Origin: Peribacillus asahii
GTDB lineage: Bacteria > Bacillota > Bacilli > Bacillales > DSM-1321
NCBI RefSeq assembly: GCF_003570725.1
Contig: NZ_QWVS01000023.1
Coordinates: forward strand, 62,001-126,000
DNA: 64,000 nt
Reading direction: 5' to 3'
Shown here piece after piece: positions 46,446 to 56,146 of this stretch. The notes under the pieces were generated by a model. It made no database searches and was not told the origin of the DNA. It saw only the letters and a list, made by a program, of their open reading frames with translations. Every line of letters starts with the position of its first letter. Position 1 is the first letter of the stretch. The translations under genes were made by a program, and so were the position numbers.

Positions 46446-46883
46446 ATGGACGTTCAACGAATTAGTAAAGCGACTCTTAACGGTATACAGGGTAAAGGGG
46501 AAGTAGCTAAAGACACGATTCAATTTCAAGCGATGATGGATAAAAAGCGCCAAGAGACGACGTATGATCGTTTAACAAAGAAAGTCGCTGAAATTGAACA
46601 ACAAGGAAAGAAACTAGCGGATAATCATTCGGTTGAAAACTTACGTAAATATAAAAAGATGGTTAAGGAATTCATGGAAGATGCGGTGAAGAACGGCCTT
46701 GAATTAACCGAGCAGCGCGGTTTTAATCAACGTGGTTCAACGAAAGTGTATAAGTTGGTGAAAGAAGTCGATAAGAAATTAATTGATTTAACGAACGAAG
46801 TGTTAGATAAAGAGAAAAAAGGATTAGATATCCTTAATATTGTTGGTGAAATTAAAGGGATGTTAATCAATATTTATACGTGA
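46446..46883 (+). CDS. YaaR-family protein (DUF327)
   Basis: 145 residues, helical and charged: TYDRLTKKVAEIEQQGKKLA, LRKYKKMVKEFMEDAVKNGL and LDILNIVGEIKGMLINIYT. The last element is diagnostic of the YaaR family. No known biochemical role. Usually found elsewhere in Bacillus (near holB); here it sits between a flagellin gene and flaG, with AGGTGAT upstream. Confidence 0.82.
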   Translation: MDVQRISKATLNGIQGKGEVAKDTIQFQAMMDKKRQETTYDRLTKKVAEIEQQGKKLADNHSVENLRKYKKMVKEFMEDAVKNGLELTEQRGFNQRGSTKVYKLVKEVDKKLIDLTNEVLDKEKKGLDILNIVGEIKGMLINIYT

Positions 46884-46892
46884 CATTGTAAT

Positions 46893-46908
46893 TTAATCAA
46901 ACGATTAA
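46893..46908. other. Inverted repeat TTAATC-AAAC-GATTAA
   Basis: A 6-bp inverted repeat that shares TTAATCAAACG with the palindrome at 28467-28486. It touches the -35 side of the next sigma-D promoter. Confidence 0.4.
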
Positions 46909-46909
46909 T

Positions 46910-46936
46910 TGAAAACGATTGTATTCTTTCCGATAT
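46910..46936 (+). promoter_or_regulatory. Sigma-D promoter for flaG-fliD-fliS-fliT
   Basis: TGAA (46910-46913), 15 bases, TCCGATAT (46929-46936). Two changes from consensus; right spacing and place. Confidence 0.72.
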
Positions 46937-46968
46937 AAATAATAACGAGACACATATCGGAGGCGAAC

Positions 46969-47325
46969 ATGATGTTAGAGAACCTTTCTACAAATGTTCT
47001 TTCCTCACAACTTAGAACAGCTATCTTAGAAGGAATGAACGATTATTTTCAAAATGAAGCAAGAGTTATCAATGAAGCGGCATACAGCCCACAAAAAATA
47101 AGTAAAGAACAAGTACAAGAAGCAGTAGATGAATTAAATCAATTTTTACAACCGACCAATACGTCTATTCGTTTTGAGTATCATGAACAGTTAAATGAAT
47201 ACTATGTCAAAGTAGTCGACGATAAAACAGAAGAAACAATAAGAGAAATACCATCAAAGAAACTATTAGATTTCTATGCAGCGATGACGGAGTTTGTTGG
47301 ACTAATGGTAGATAAGAAAATATAA
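46969..47325 (+). CDS. flaG: FlaG family flagellar protein
   Basis: 118 residues; ATCGGAGG precedes two ATG codons. The C-terminal domain carries the family pattern: VDELNQFLQPTNTSIRFEYH, VKVVDDKTEETIREIPSKKL. FlaG affects filament length in some bacteria; it is yvyC in B. subtilis. First gene of the fliDST set. Confidence 0.92.
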   Translation: MMLENLSTNVLSSQLRTAILEGMNDYFQNEARVINEAAYSPQKISKEQVQEAVDELNQFLQPTNTSIRFEYHEQLNEYYVKVVDDKTEETIREIPSKKLLDFYAAMTEFVGLMVDKKI

Positions 47326-47337
47326 GAAGGTGATAGT

Positions 47338-48885
47338 ATGGTAATGCGAGTTAGTGGGTTAGCAAGCGGGATGGACATTGATGATATTGTATCAAAACTA
47401 ATGACAGCTCAACGTGTTCCTTTAGATAAGCTATATCAAAAGAAAACGTATACAGAATGGCAACGCGATGATTATCGTACGATAAATACGGCATTATCGG
47501 AATTAGATAGATTGATTAGCGATGGAATTGGACGGCAAGCCTCTTTTATTAAAAAGACGGTAAGTGTTTCGAATCCAAATGCTGTGTCTATTAAAAATGT
47601 GAATTCAACGACTGATTTTTCAGGGACGATTGAAGTGAAAGAACTTGCGACTGCGGCGACGATGGTTAGTACTGAAAAAGTAATGGATGTAACCAATGCA
47701 ACAAAATTTGCTGGGCAAACAATTACAATAAAGGCAATTAATAAAGATGGTACTTTTGATAAGGTCAAAGATAAAGATGGAAATATAGTAGATAAGGTGT
47801 TTACTTATGAGGTTAAATCAGATGACACATTAGACAGTATCATTTCTAAAATTAATGCAGAATCTGGGGTTACAGCTTTTTTTGATGAAAAGTCGGGACG
47901 GTTTTCAATTACTGCTAAAAATACAGGTAAAGCAGTATCAGAACATGAAATTGCGTTGTCTAGTAGTGGTGATTTCTTCACTAAATTAAAAATGAGCGCT
48001 ACAAGTACAGAGGCTGCCACGGCCGATTTGAAAAATGATTCAGGTATTGTTGTTGGTAAGGCTGGAACTGTGGGTGAAAATGCTGAAGTGGTTTATAATG
48101 GCCTAACAATAGAACGATCTTCTAACACATTCCGAATCAACGGTGCTGAATTTACTCTTAAGGAAAAAACGACGGGGCCTGTCACGTTCTCATCCACAGC
48201 TGATGTAGACTCCATTTTTGATACAGTTAAGAAGTTTGTTGATAGCTATAATGGATTAATTGCTACCATTAGTAGTAAAACAAGCGAAAAGAAAAATTCT
48301 AGTTACCCACCACTTACAGATGAGCAAAAGAAAGAAATGACGGAAGATCAAGTGAAAAAGTGGGAGGAACAGGCGCGGAAAGGTACATTGCGTCGAGATT
48401 CTAATTTAACAAGTTTACTTACAAAAATGAGAACGTCTCTTTATACACAAGTTGAAGGTACATCTTTAGGAACTTTGGATAAAATCGGCATTACCACAAC
48501 GAAAAACTATCTTGAGGGCGGAAAGTTAGAGATTGATGAAGAAAAGTTGAAAGCAGCGATTGCAGAGGATCCAAATGCCATCTATGAATTGTTTATGCAG
48601 GATGGTGATCCGAAAGAAGGTAAACAAGGAATAGCTAGAAGATTAAGAGCGGAACTTAGTGCTGGAATGAAAACGATTAGTGAAAAGGCCGGAAGTGCTT
48701 CATCAGTTAATAGTTCTTTTACATTAGGGAAATTGTTGAATGAATATGACAAGAAGATTGATAGTTTTAATGATCGTCTAACTGCACTTGAAACAAGATA
48801 CTATAAACAATTTACAGCAATGGAAACAGCTATTAATAAGGCTAATAGCCAAAGTGCAAGTTTATCTTCATATTTTTCTAGTTAA
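47338..48885 (+). CDS. fliD: Flagellar cap protein FliD (HAP2)
   Basis: 515 residues. N-terminal RVSGLASGMDIDDIVSKLM and C-terminal coiled coil FNDRLTALETRYYKQFTAME are hallmarks. It caps the growing filament and folds flagellin into place. GAAGGTGAT site; 13 bases after flaG. Confidence 0.97.
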   Translation: MVMRVSGLASGMDIDDIVSKLMTAQRVPLDKLYQKKTYTEWQRDDYRTINTALSELDRLISDGIGRQASFIKKTVSVSNPNAVSIKNVNSTTDFSGTIEVKELATAATMVSTEKVMDVTNATKFAGQTITIKAINKDGTFDKVKDKDGNIVDKVFTYEVKSDDTLDSIISKINAESGVTAFFDEKSGRFSITAKNTGKAVSEHEIALSSSGDFFTKLKMSATSTEAATADLKNDSGIVVGKAGTVGENAEVVYNGLTIERSSNTFRINGAEFTLKEKTTGPVTFSSTADVDSIFDTVKKFVDSYNGLIATISSKTSEKKNSSYPPLTDEQKKEMTEDQVKKWEEQARKGTLRRDSNLTSLLTKMRTSLYTQVEGTSLGTLDKIGITTTKNYLEGGKLEIDEEKLKAAIAEDPNAIYELFMQDGDPKEGKQGIARRLRAELSAGMKTISEKAGSASSVNSSFTLGKLLNEYDKKIDSFNDRLTALETRYYKQFTAMETAINKANSQSASLSSYFSS

Positions 48886-48911
48886 GAAACAATAGAAAGG
48901 ATGATTGAATC

Positions 48912-49313
48912 ATGGTCATGAATAACCCATATCAATCGTATCAACAAAATGCAGTGAACACAGCATCCCCAGGAGAGCTGACATTAATGCTTTATAATGG
49001 ATGCTTAAAGTTCATTACATTGGCTAAAAAGGCAATCGGTGATGGAAATGTAGAAGTGAAAAATACAAATTTAATCAAGGCGCAAAATATTATTCATGAA
49101 CTGATGGTTACGTTAAATATGGATGTGAACGTTTCGAAGCAGCTAATGGTCATGTATGATTACTTACATCGTCAACTAGTGGAAGCCAATATTAAAAGTG
49201 ATTTGGCTATTTTAGAGGAAGTGGAAGGCTTTGTCACAGAGTTTCGCGATACATGGAAGGAAGCGATTCAATTGAATCGTCAAAGTCAATTTACGACGAG
49301 CGGACAAGCTTAA
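48912..49313 (+). CDS. fliS: Flagellin export chaperone FliS
   Basis: 133 residues: NPYQSYQQNAVNTASPGELT, LMLYNGCLKFITLAKKAI and VMYDYLHRQLVEANIKSDLA. Standard FliS. Its stop overlaps the fliT start (TAATG). See the second, divergent FliS-like gene at 43357. Confidence 0.96.
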   Translation: MVMNNPYQSYQQNAVNTASPGELTLMLYNGCLKFITLAKKAIGDGNVEVKNTNLIKAQNIIHELMVTLNMDVNVSKQLMVMYDYLHRQLVEANIKSDLAILEEVEGFVTEFRDTWKEAIQLNRQSQFTTSGQA

Positions 49314-49657
49314 TGGAAGCTCTTCAAACGTTTTATGAAGCAACAAATGAGTTAATCCAAGTGTTACAGCAAGGTGAAAGCGATCGGGATGTTCGGATTG
49401 AACAGATACAGGCTTTACTTGATCAGCGAGAAGAGCTATTGAAGTCTATTCAACCGCCATTTTCTGAGCATGAACAAACATTAGGTAGGCAACTTGTACA
49501 ATTGAATGGGCAAGTAGAACAGTTGCTGCAAAAGCAGAAACGAGAGATTCAACAAGATATGAAGAAGCTTAGTCTTCAGAAGAAATCGAATCAGAAATAT
49601 ACGAATCCCTATGAATCTCTTGCAACAGATGGCGTGTTTTACGATAAACGAAATTAA
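49313..49657 (+). CDS. fliT: Flagellar chaperone FliT
   Basis: 114 residues from ATG 49313; the frame opens earlier inside fliS but without a site. Helical, with LIQVLQQGESDRD and EQIQALLDQREELLKSIQPP. FliT binds FliD. Recognised by size, helices and place after fliS. Confidence 0.85.
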   Translation: MEALQTFYEATNELIQVLQQGESDRDVRIEQIQALLDQREELLKSIQPPFSEHEQTLGRQLVQLNGQVEQLLQKQKREIQQDMKKLSLQKKSNQKYTNPYESLATDGVFYDKRN

Positions 49658-49668
49658 TAAAGTAGATT

Positions 49669-49700
49669 ATGACTGCTTGAACTCCAGGCGGTCATTTTTT
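49669..49700 (+). terminator. Terminator after fliT
   Basis: ATGACTGC / GCGGTCAT with an 11-nt loop, then TTTTTT. Confidence 0.72.
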
Positions 49701-49898
49701 GTAATCGTTCACAGTCTTTTCATTATTATTTTTCAGAAAATTCTGCTATAATAAAGCTATAGAAAGATACAACTCTTTCTTACCGGTTCCGATTCATTTT
49801 CCACTCATTCGATGTAAATTTTTCTCGAATTTTAGAGGAATTTGGAAACGGTCTATAGAATGTTAATGTATAGTCTTAATTTAAGGAGGACTCACTTT

Positions 49899-50444
49899 AT
49901 GAATTACAACGTACGCGGTGAAAACATTGAGGTAACTCCAGCAATTCGAGAATACGTAGAGAAGAAAGTTGGCAAGCTAGAGCGTTATTTTAATAATACT
50001 CCAGATGCTAATGTATCGGTCAATTTAAGAGTGAATCCAGATCATACATCTAAAGTAGAAGTGACAATTCCAATGTCGAGTTTGGTTCTTCGGGCCGAAG
50101 AAGAAAATGCTGATATGTATGCAGCTATTGATTTAATTAATGATAAGCTTGAACGCCAAATTCGTAAACATAAAACAAAAGTAAACCGTAGATTCCGTTC
50201 AAATGGATCACCAGCAGAATTGTTTGCTGTAGGGCTTGAATCCAGTGTTGCAACAGAAGAGGAAGAAATCGAAGTTGTACGTAATAAACGTTTTGATTTG
50301 AAACCGATGGACAGTGAAGAAGCGATTTTGCAAATGAATTTGCTAGGTCACAATTTCTTCGTCTATACAAACGCTGATACAAATGCAACAAATGTTGTGT
50401 ATCGCCGTAAAGATGGCCGTTACGGATTGATTGAAACGAAATAA
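49899..50444 (+). CDS. hpf: Ribosome hibernation promoting factor, long form
   Basis: 181 residues from ATG 49899 with TAAGGAGGA; a longer frame to 49842 lacks a site. N-terminal HPF/RaiA domain (MNYNVRGENIEVTPAIREYV, then RQIRKHKTKVNR) and a C-terminal dimer domain (LKPMDSEEAILQMNLLGHNF, VYRRKDGRYGLIE). Makes 100S ribosomes in stationary phase. Place before secA matches B. subtilis yvyD. Confidence 0.96.
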   Translation: MNYNVRGENIEVTPAIREYVEKKVGKLERYFNNTPDANVSVNLRVNPDHTSKVEVTIPMSSLVLRAEEENADMYAAIDLINDKLERQIRKHKTKVNRRFRSNGSPAELFAVGLESSVATEEEEIEVVRNKRFDLKPMDSEEAILQMNLLGHNFFVYTNADTNATNVVYRRKDGRYGLIETK

Positions 50445-50456
50445 ATAGAATTGACC

Positions 50457-50487
50457 AAAAAAGCCGCTGACATTCAGCGGTTTTTTT
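50457..50487 (+). terminator. Terminator after hpf
   Basis: AAAAAAGCCGCTG / CAGCGGTTTTTTT with loop ACATT; symmetric, so it may also end the minus-strand L,D-transpeptidase transcript. Confidence 0.85.
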
Positions 50488-50525
50488 ATGTCGTTTTTAA
50501 AAAAAGTCACAGCGACTTTTCAGGT

Positions 50526-50557
50526 TGTGGATATCATGTGTATAAACCTGTGTATAA
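50526..50557. other. Three DnaA-box-like 9-mers
   Basis: TGTGGATAT (50526-50534), TGTGTATAA (50537-50545) and TGTGTATAA (50549-50557), each one base off TGTGGATAA. Preceded by GTCACAGCGACTTTT, as at 38230. Confidence 0.5.
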
Positions 50558-50558
50558 C

Positions 50559-51056
50559 TTAAGCTTGAATCATCACTCTAGTTCCGTTTGGGATTTGGCT
50601 GGCTAGTTCGATTACGTCTTTGTTATGCATACGAATACACCCTTTTGATACAGATTTTCCGATAGAGGAGGGATCATTGGTACCGTGAATGCCATAGCCT
50701 GCTTTGGACAAGGAAAGCCACATGACTCCATATGGGCCGCCTGGATTGGGCTCACGGTTTACAACGACAAATTGGCCGACGGGTGTTTGGGATAGCATTT
50801 TGCCAACTGCAATCGGGTAGGTTTTGATGAGTTGATTTTGACGAAATAGTTGTAGTGTACGTTTATTTTTTGACACAACTAAGTGAAAAGGAATCGTATT
50901 AGGATCTGGCAGGCCGGGGATAAGAATTCGCTGTCCCGGCATGAGGACGTTTATATTTGTGATTTGCGGATTAGCGGCCACTAGCCGGGCAAAAGGAATA
51001 CGATAATCCCTGACGATGGATGCCAGCGTTTCACCATATTTTACGATATGGAACAT
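50559..51056 (-). CDS. L,D-transpeptidase with LysM domain (YkuD type)
   Basis: 165 residues. An N-terminal LysM ([20 protein letters not shown], 2-48) is followed by a YkuD domain with [13 protein letters not shown] and [12 protein letters not shown], the catalytic His and Cys motif. Such enzymes make 3-3 crosslinks in peptidoglycan or attach proteins. No clear signal peptide, as in YkuD, which is a spore-associated enzyme. Site AGGAAGGACTG upstream. Confidence 0.93.
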   Translation of the reverse strand: MFHIVKYGETLASIVRDYRIPFARLVAANPQITNINVLMPGQRILIPGLPDPNTIPFHLVVSKNKRTLQLFRQNQLIKTYPIAVGKMLSQTPVGQFVVVNREPNPGGPYGVMWLSLSKAGYGIHGTNDPSSIGKSVSKGCIRMHNKDVIELASQIPNGTRVMIQA

Positions 51057-51141
51057 GATCGCTCAGTCCTTCCTTTTTTATCATAATATATTAAAGAGAA
51101 TTTCTATTTGTGTAGGAAGTCTTTAATGCTGTGAAAATAGG

Positions 51142-51188
51142 AAAAAGGCGACTTTTATTCTTTAAAAAGAACAAGAGTCGCCTTTTTA
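51142..51188. terminator. Orphan terminator between divergent genes
   Basis: AAAAAGGCGACT / AGTCGCCTTTTT with an inner TTCTTT/AAGAA stem. It lies between the starts of two divergent genes (51056 minus, 51465 plus), so it ends no annotated gene. T runs exist on both sides. The rest of the gap 51057-51464 shows no open frame of note. Confidence 0.65.
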
Positions 51189-51464
51189 TTACGTAAAATG
51201 AAGATATTCCCTTTTTTCCTTATGATAAATGGCGCGGAAATTGGTAAAAGAATAGGAATAGTTGCAAAGAGTGTCGATGGAAAAGTGGTAATTTTCGCAG
51301 ATTAGCGACAGCAAATGGCTCGATGAAAAAGAATGAATCTATTATAATAGGCTTATCCAACTATCCTTTAGTAGTTAAAAAGGTCCGCTTATTAAAATCA
51401 ATATAGTTCAGAAGTTAGATTCTAAAACCTAACATACAAGAAGTACTTTAGGAGGGTGTTATGA

Positions 51465-51590
51465 GTGAGCGAACAAGAGCTAGATCCAGAATGGGTGGAA
51501 TTAATAGTGGAGGCCCGTAATAAAGGCATGACGAAAGAAGACATTCTCCTTTTTTTAACGAGTTATAAGGAACAAGAAACAAATGAATAA
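51465..51590 (+). CDS. sinI: SinI-like antirepressor
   Basis: 41 residues, GTG start 8 bases after TTAGGAGGG; a stop lies directly upstream in frame. The translation contains ELDPEWVELIVEAR and GMTKEDILLFL, matching the SinI dimer domain of B. subtilis (ELDQEWVELMVEAK). SinI frees SinR from DNA by forming a heterodimer. It lacks the last 15 or so residues of B. subtilis SinI. The SinR-like gene is on the other strand just downstream, so the two are convergent. Confidence 0.87.
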   Translation: MSEQELDPEWVELIVEARNKGMTKEDILLFLTSYKEQETNE

Positions 51591-51594
51591 ATGG

Positions 51595-51646
51595 ACCCGG
51601 ACGCAAATGGAGTTGGAAATGAACGATTTATGCTCCGGGTTTTTTC
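51595..51646 (+). terminator. Terminator after the sinI-like gene
   Basis: CCCGGA at 51596-51601 pairs with TCCGGG, followed by TTTTTTCT. It lies 5 bases after the stop, between sinI and sinR. Confidence 0.65.
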
Positions 51647-51657
51647 TATAAAGTAAG

Positions 51658-51984
51658 TTATTTTTCTTGTTTACTTCTCCATTGATTAAACTCAATAAAT
51701 TCTCTAAATTGTTGTTTAGATACACCGGATCTCATCGCTTGTTCGACGATTTGGAGCCATTCGCAATCAAGGCTTTCTCTGTTCGGCTTATCAAAAAGGA
51801 GCGCATCAAGGGGGACATCGAGAACGGCAGCGATTTTTTCAAGAAATTGAATAGAGGGATTCGTTTGTAAATTTCTTTCGAGCGAACTTAAATAGGATTT
51901 TGCAACCCCAGCCTTTTCTGCCAGTTCAGTCATTGATATTTTCTTTTCCTGACGAAGTTTTTTCACTCGTGCACCGATTATCAT
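51658..51984 (-). CDS. sinR: SinR-like master regulator of biofilm formation and motility
   Basis: 108 residues. XRE helix-turn-helix (about 6-60: MTELAEKAGVAKSYLSSLER and NLQTNPSIQFLEKIAAVLDV) and a C-terminal SinI/SinR dimer domain (WLQIVEQAMRSGVSKQQFRE). These are nearly the B. subtilis SinR motifs. SinR represses matrix genes and so favours motile cells. It is convergent with the sinI-like gene, so their expression can differ, and the transcripts may overlap at their 3' ends. Confidence 0.93.
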   Translation of the reverse strand: MIIGARVKKLRQEKKISMTELAEKAGVAKSYLSSLERNLQTNPSIQFLEKIAAVLDVPLDALLFDKPNRESLDCEWLQIVEQAMRSGVSKQQFREFIEFNQWRSKQEK

Positions 51985-52245
51985 TTAACCACATCCTGAG
52001 ACATTTTCTATTTTATTAGTAAGTATAGCCATAGTTGAATATGTATTTTATTGTTGTATCTATTTTACAGGTTATGGTTCGTTTCGCCAATGCTTTTATG
52101 AGAAATATGGGAGTTCCTTGTTATAAGTGGTATGAAGTTGTACGAGTAGGGTAGAAGTGGTAAGATAAATGAGAATATTCTTTTTGATGATGAGTTTCTT
52201 CCTACTATATATATTATATTTTTATAACAAGAGGAGCGTTTTTGA

Positions 52246-54759
52246 ATGCTTAATATATTAAATAAAGTGTTTGATCCGAATAAGCGTGAAGTGAAGCGTT
52301 TAGAGAAAATAGCTGATCAAATTGAGGCGTTAGCCGATCAGATGGCAGCCCTAACGGATGAACAATTGCGCGGAAAAACGGACGAATTTAAAGAGCGTTA
52401 CCAAAAGGGTGAAACAGTCGATGATTTGCTTGTTGAAGCCTTTGCTGCCATTCGTGAAGGTGCGAAGCGAGCTTTAGGTATGTTTCCATTCCGCGTTCAG
52501 TTAATGGGGGGAGCGGCCCTTCATGATGGAAACATCTCTGAGATGAAGACAGGGGAAGGGAAAACGTTAACCTCCACATTGCCGGTCTACTTAAATGCGC
52601 TGACAGGGAAAGGTGTTCATGTTGTCACGGTCAATGAATACTTGGCAGAGCGTGATGCGACGGAAATGGGAAAGCTATTTGAATTTATGGGCTTAACGGT
52701 CGGTTTGAACTTAAATAGCCTATCTAAAGAAGAGAAACGAGCTGCTTATGAGGCAGATATTACGTATAGTACGAACAATGAATTAGGCTTTGATTATTTA
52801 CGAGATAACATGGTTCTTTATAAAGAACAAATGGTACAGCGACCATTGCATTATGCGGTAATCGATGAGGTCGATTCGATTTTAATTGATGAAGCGCGAA
52901 CACCGTTAATTATTTCAGGTTCAGCTCAGAAATCGACACAATTATATATTCAAGCTAATGCCTTTGTTCGAACGCTGCAAAAGGACTTACATTACACATA
53001 CGATGAAAAAACAAAAGGTGTTCAGTTAACGGAAGAAGGAATTAACCGTGCGGAAAAGGGCTTTAATATTGATAACTTATTCGATATTAACCATGTAGCG
53101 CTGAACCACCATATTAATCAAGCGTTAAAAGCCCATGCGTCGATGCATAATGATGTGGATTATGTCGTTCAAGATGGTGAGGTTGTGATCGTTGACCAAT
53201 TCACAGGACGTTTAATGAAAGGGCGTCGTTATAGCGATGGACTTCACCAAGCGATTGAGGCGAAGGAAGGGCTGGAGATTCAAAATGAAAGCATGACGCT
53301 TGCGACGATTACGTTCCAAAACTACTTCCGTATGTATGAAAAGCTATCAGGTATGACAGGTACAGCGAAAACGGAAGAAGAGGAATTCCGCAATATTTAT
53401 AATATGAATGTTATTGCGATTCCAACGAATCGTGACGTCATTCGAGATGACCGCGCTGATTTAATTTATGCGACGATGGATGGAAAATTCCGAGCAGTTG
53501 TTGAAGATATCGCAGAACGTAATCAAAAAGGGCAGCCTGTTCTTGTTGGTACGGTAGCAATTGAAACGTCTGAAATTATTTCGAAATATTTATCGAAAAA
53601 AGGCATTCAGCATGATGTACTGAATGCGAAAAATCATGAGCGCGAAGCCGAAATTATTGCGAATGCAGGTAATCGAGGCGCGGTGACGATTGCCACGAAT
53701 ATGGCAGGACGCGGAACAGACATTAAGCTTGGTGAGGGTGTGAAGGAGCTTGGCGGTCTTGCAGTTATTGGTACGGAACGTCATGAAAGCCGCCGGATTG
53801 ATAATCAGCTGCGTGGACGTTCTGGTCGTCAAGGAGATCCAGGTGTAACTCAATTCTATCTTTCTATGGAAGATGAATTGATGCGTCGTTTCGGTTCCGA
53901 TAATATGAAAAATATGATGGCTCGTCTCGGCATGGATGATTCACAGCCGATTCAAAGTAAAATGGTTTCAAGAGCCGTTGAGTCTGCGCAAAAACGAGTA
54001 GAAGGAAATAACTTTGATGCACGTAAGCAATTACTGCAATATGATGATGTGTTACGTCAGCAACGTGAAATCATTTATAAGCAACGTTTCGATGTGTTAG
54101 AAAGTGAAAATCTTCGTGAAATTGTTGAACAAATGATGGAAGCCTCTATTAAGCGAAATATCGCGTCATTTGCGCCAATGGGTGACGAGGAAGGCTTTAA
54201 TACATCAGGTTTACTCGATTATGTGAACGGCAACCTTTTAACTGAAGGTACTATAACGATTGATGATGTAAGCGATAAAGATGAGGAAGAGTTATTTGAG
54301 CTTATTTTTAATAAAGTACAAGAGCGCTATAATGAGAAAGAAGAAGAGCTTTCTTCTGAGCAAATGCGTGAGTTTGAAAAAGTTATTGTGCTTCGTGCAG
54401 TAGATAGTAAATGGATGGATCACATTGATGCGATGGATCAATTGCGCCAAGGTATTCATTTACGTGCTTATGGACAAAATGATCCGCTCCGTGAATATCA
54501 GAACGAAGGGTTTGCGATGTTTGAGAATATGGTTGCTGCGATGGAAGATGAAGTGGCAAAATATATTATGAAAGCAGAAATTCGCAATAACCTAGAGCGT
54601 AAAGAAGTGATGAAAGGGCAAGCCGTGAATCCGAAAGAGGAAGGCGGCGGCAAGGCGAAGAAGCAGCCAGCTCGTAAGCAGGATGAAGTAGGACGCAATG
54701 CACCATGCCCATGCGGTAGTGGAAAGAAATATAAAAACTGTCATGGCATTTTAGGCTAG
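52246..54759 (+). CDS. secA: Preprotein translocase ATPase SecA
   Basis: 837 residues. Walker [15 protein letters not shown]-type [30 protein letters not shown], and [19 protein letters not shown]-terminal zinc motif [14 protein letters not shown]. It drives Sec export across the membrane. AGAGGAG site. The 261 bases upstream hold the divergent sinR promoter region and AT-rich sequence. Confidence 0.98.
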   Translation: MLNILNKVFDPNKREVKRLEKIADQIEALADQMAALTDEQLRGKTDEFKERYQKGETVDDLLVEAFAAIREGAKRALGMFPFRVQLMGGAALHDGNISEMKTGEGKTLTSTLPVYLNALTGKGVHVVTVNEYLAERDATEMGKLFEFMGLTVGLNLNSLSKEEKRAAYEADITYSTNNELGFDYLRDNMVLYKEQMVQRPLHYAVIDEVDSILIDEARTPLIISGSAQKSTQLYIQANAFVRTLQKDLHYTYDEKTKGVQLTEEGINRAEKGFNIDNLFDINHVALNHHINQALKAHASMHNDVDYVVQDGEVVIVDQFTGRLMKGRRYSDGLHQAIEAKEGLEIQNESMTLATITFQNYFRMYEKLSGMTGTAKTEEEEFRNIYNMNVIAIPTNRDVIRDDRADLIYATMDGKFRAVVEDIAERNQKGQPVLVGTVAIETSEIISKYLSKKGIQHDVLNAKNHEREAEIIANAGNRGAVTIATNMAGRGTDIKLGEGVKELGGLAVIGTERHESRRIDNQLRGRSGRQGDPGVTQFYLSMEDELMRRFGSDNMKNMMARLGMDDSQPIQSKMVSRAVESAQKRVEGNNFDARKQLLQYDDVLRQQREIIYKQRFDVLESENLREIVEQMMEASIKRNIASFAPMGDEEGFNTSGLLDYVNGNLLTEGTITIDDVSDKDEEELFELIFNKVQERYNEKEEELSSEQMREFEKVIVLRAVDSKWMDHIDAMDQLRQGIHLRAYGQNDPLREYQNEGFAMFENMVAAMEDEVAKYIMKAEIRNNLERKEVMKGQAVNPKEEGGGKAKKQPARKQDEVGRNAPCPCGSGKKYKNCHGILG

Positions 54760-54767
54760 GATAGATA

Positions 54768-54800
54768 GAAAAGGGGGAACGAATATCGGTTCCTCTTTTC
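54768..54800 (+). terminator. Terminator after secA
   Basis: GAAAAGGGGGAAC / GTTCCTCTTTTC around GAATATCG, then ATGTTTTG. Confidence 0.7.
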
Positions 54801-54810
54801 ATGTTTTGTT

Positions 54811-54926
54811 GTCTAGCTCCAGCGCCTAGCCCCTCGAGTCGCGGTCTGTCAGCCGATGAAGTCAAAGAGCGACTTCACCTTCCGGCTTGCAAGCAGCTGT
54901 CGGGGCTGACCAAGGCGCTTGCGCTT
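54811..54926. repeat. GTCTAGCT-type intergenic repeat, long copy
   Basis: Begins GTCTAGCTCCAGCGCCTAG and ends GACCAAGGCGCTTGCGCTT. AGCGCCTAGCCCC at the left can pair with GGGG and AGGCGCT at the right, and GAAGTC-GACTTC forms an inner hairpin, so the whole element folds. Such GTCTAGCTCCAGCGCC elements are common in Bacillus genomes between genes. Short relatives at 13755 and 16883. Confidence 0.65.
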
Positions 54927-55007
54927 TTCTCATATTTTGTTTGCGTATAGGACATTTTTTGCATATAGTTTAGAAGGATGATTAACATATTTTATGAGGT
55001 GAAAGAA

Positions 55008-56106
55008 ATGGAATTAGCGGAAATTAGAAATACCCTTGAAAAAACAGCTCAGCGATTAGCGGACTTTAGGGGGTCTCTTTGACTTAGATGAAAAAGAGGC
55101 ACGAATCGCACAGCTAGAAAATGAAATGACGCATCCTGATTTTTGGAATGATCAGCAAAAAGCACAAACGGTGATCAACGAAGCGAATGCTTTGAAGGAT
55201 TCTGTAAATCAGTTAGCGGAAATGACAGAAACATATGAAAACCTTGACTTAACATATGAGTTAGTGAAGGAAGAAAGCGATGCGGAATTACAGGCAGAGC
55301 TGGAAGAAGAGATTGTTGCTCTTTCTCAAAAAATGAATGATTTTGAACTTCAGCTTTTATTAAGCGAAGAATATGATAAAAACAATGCTATTCTTGAGTT
55401 GCATCCTGGTGCGGGTGGTACGGAGTCACAAGACTGGGGCTCTATGCTGCTTCGTATGTACACAAGATGGGCTGAGAAAAAAGGCTTTAAAGTAGAAACG
55501 TTAGATTATTTACCAGGTGATGAAGCTGGTATTAAGAGTGTCACATTGCTTATTAAAGGTCATAATGCCTATGGCTATTTAAAAGCAGAAAAAGGGGTAC
55601 ATCGTTTAGTTCGAATTTCTCCATTCGATTCATCAGGTCGTCGCCATACTTCCTTCGTTTCTTGTGAAGTGATGCCGGAATTCGATGATAATATTGAAAT
55701 TGAAGTTCGTACAGAAGATTTGAAAATTGATACGTACCGTGCAACAGGTGCCGGTGGTCAGCATATTAATACGACGGACTCAGCGGTGCGGATTACGCAT
55801 ATTCCAACGGGTGTTGTTGTGACGTGTCAATCAGAGCGTTCACAAATTAAAAACCGTGCTCAAGCGATGAACATGTTGAAAGCGAAGTTATACCAACGTG
55901 AATTAGAGCAGCAACAAGCTGAATTAGATGAAATTCGTGGAGAACAAAAGGAAATTGGCTGGGGAAGCCAAATTCGTTCTTACGTCTTCCATCCATATTC
56001 AATGGTTAAAGATCACCGTACGTCAACGGAAACAGGAAATGTTCAAGCGGTTATGGACGGAGAACTTGACTTGTTTATTGATTCTTATTTACGTTCAAAA
56101 TTGTAA
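55008..56106 (+). CDS. prfB: Peptide chain release factor 2, made by +1 frameshift
   Basis: Frame 1 runs from ATG 55008 (GAGGTGAAAG) to TGA at 55080-55082 (24 sense codons ending RGSL). Frame 2 then goes from GAC 55081 to 56106, giving about 366 residues. The GGQ motif lies in [12 protein letters not shown] and the recognition motif in [11 protein letters not shown] (SPF). RF2 reads UGA and UAA stops. The UGA at the junction lets RF2 control its own level. Without the shift, the gene could be misread as starting at 55126. Confidence 0.97.
55068..55083 (+). promoter_or_regulatory. RF2 programmed frameshift site
   Basis: AGGGGG-TCT-CTT-TGA-C: an internal ribosome-site-like AGGGGG three bases before the slippery CTT-T and the UGA stop. 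This is the conserved prfB signal. Confidence 0.95.
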
Positions 56107-56116
56107 TGTTTGTGAA

Positions 56117-56144
56117 GGGTGTCCAATTTGGATGCTCTTTTTTT
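56117..56144 (+). terminator. Terminator after prfB
   Basis: GGGTGTCC / GGATGCTC (8 pairs with three G-U) around AATTT, then seven T. The 21-nt array starts three bases later. Confidence 0.7.
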
Positions 56145-56146
56145 AT

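Noticed and set aside
50137-50391. Minus-strand frame within hpf
   Set aside because: Shadow of hpf; no ribosome site.
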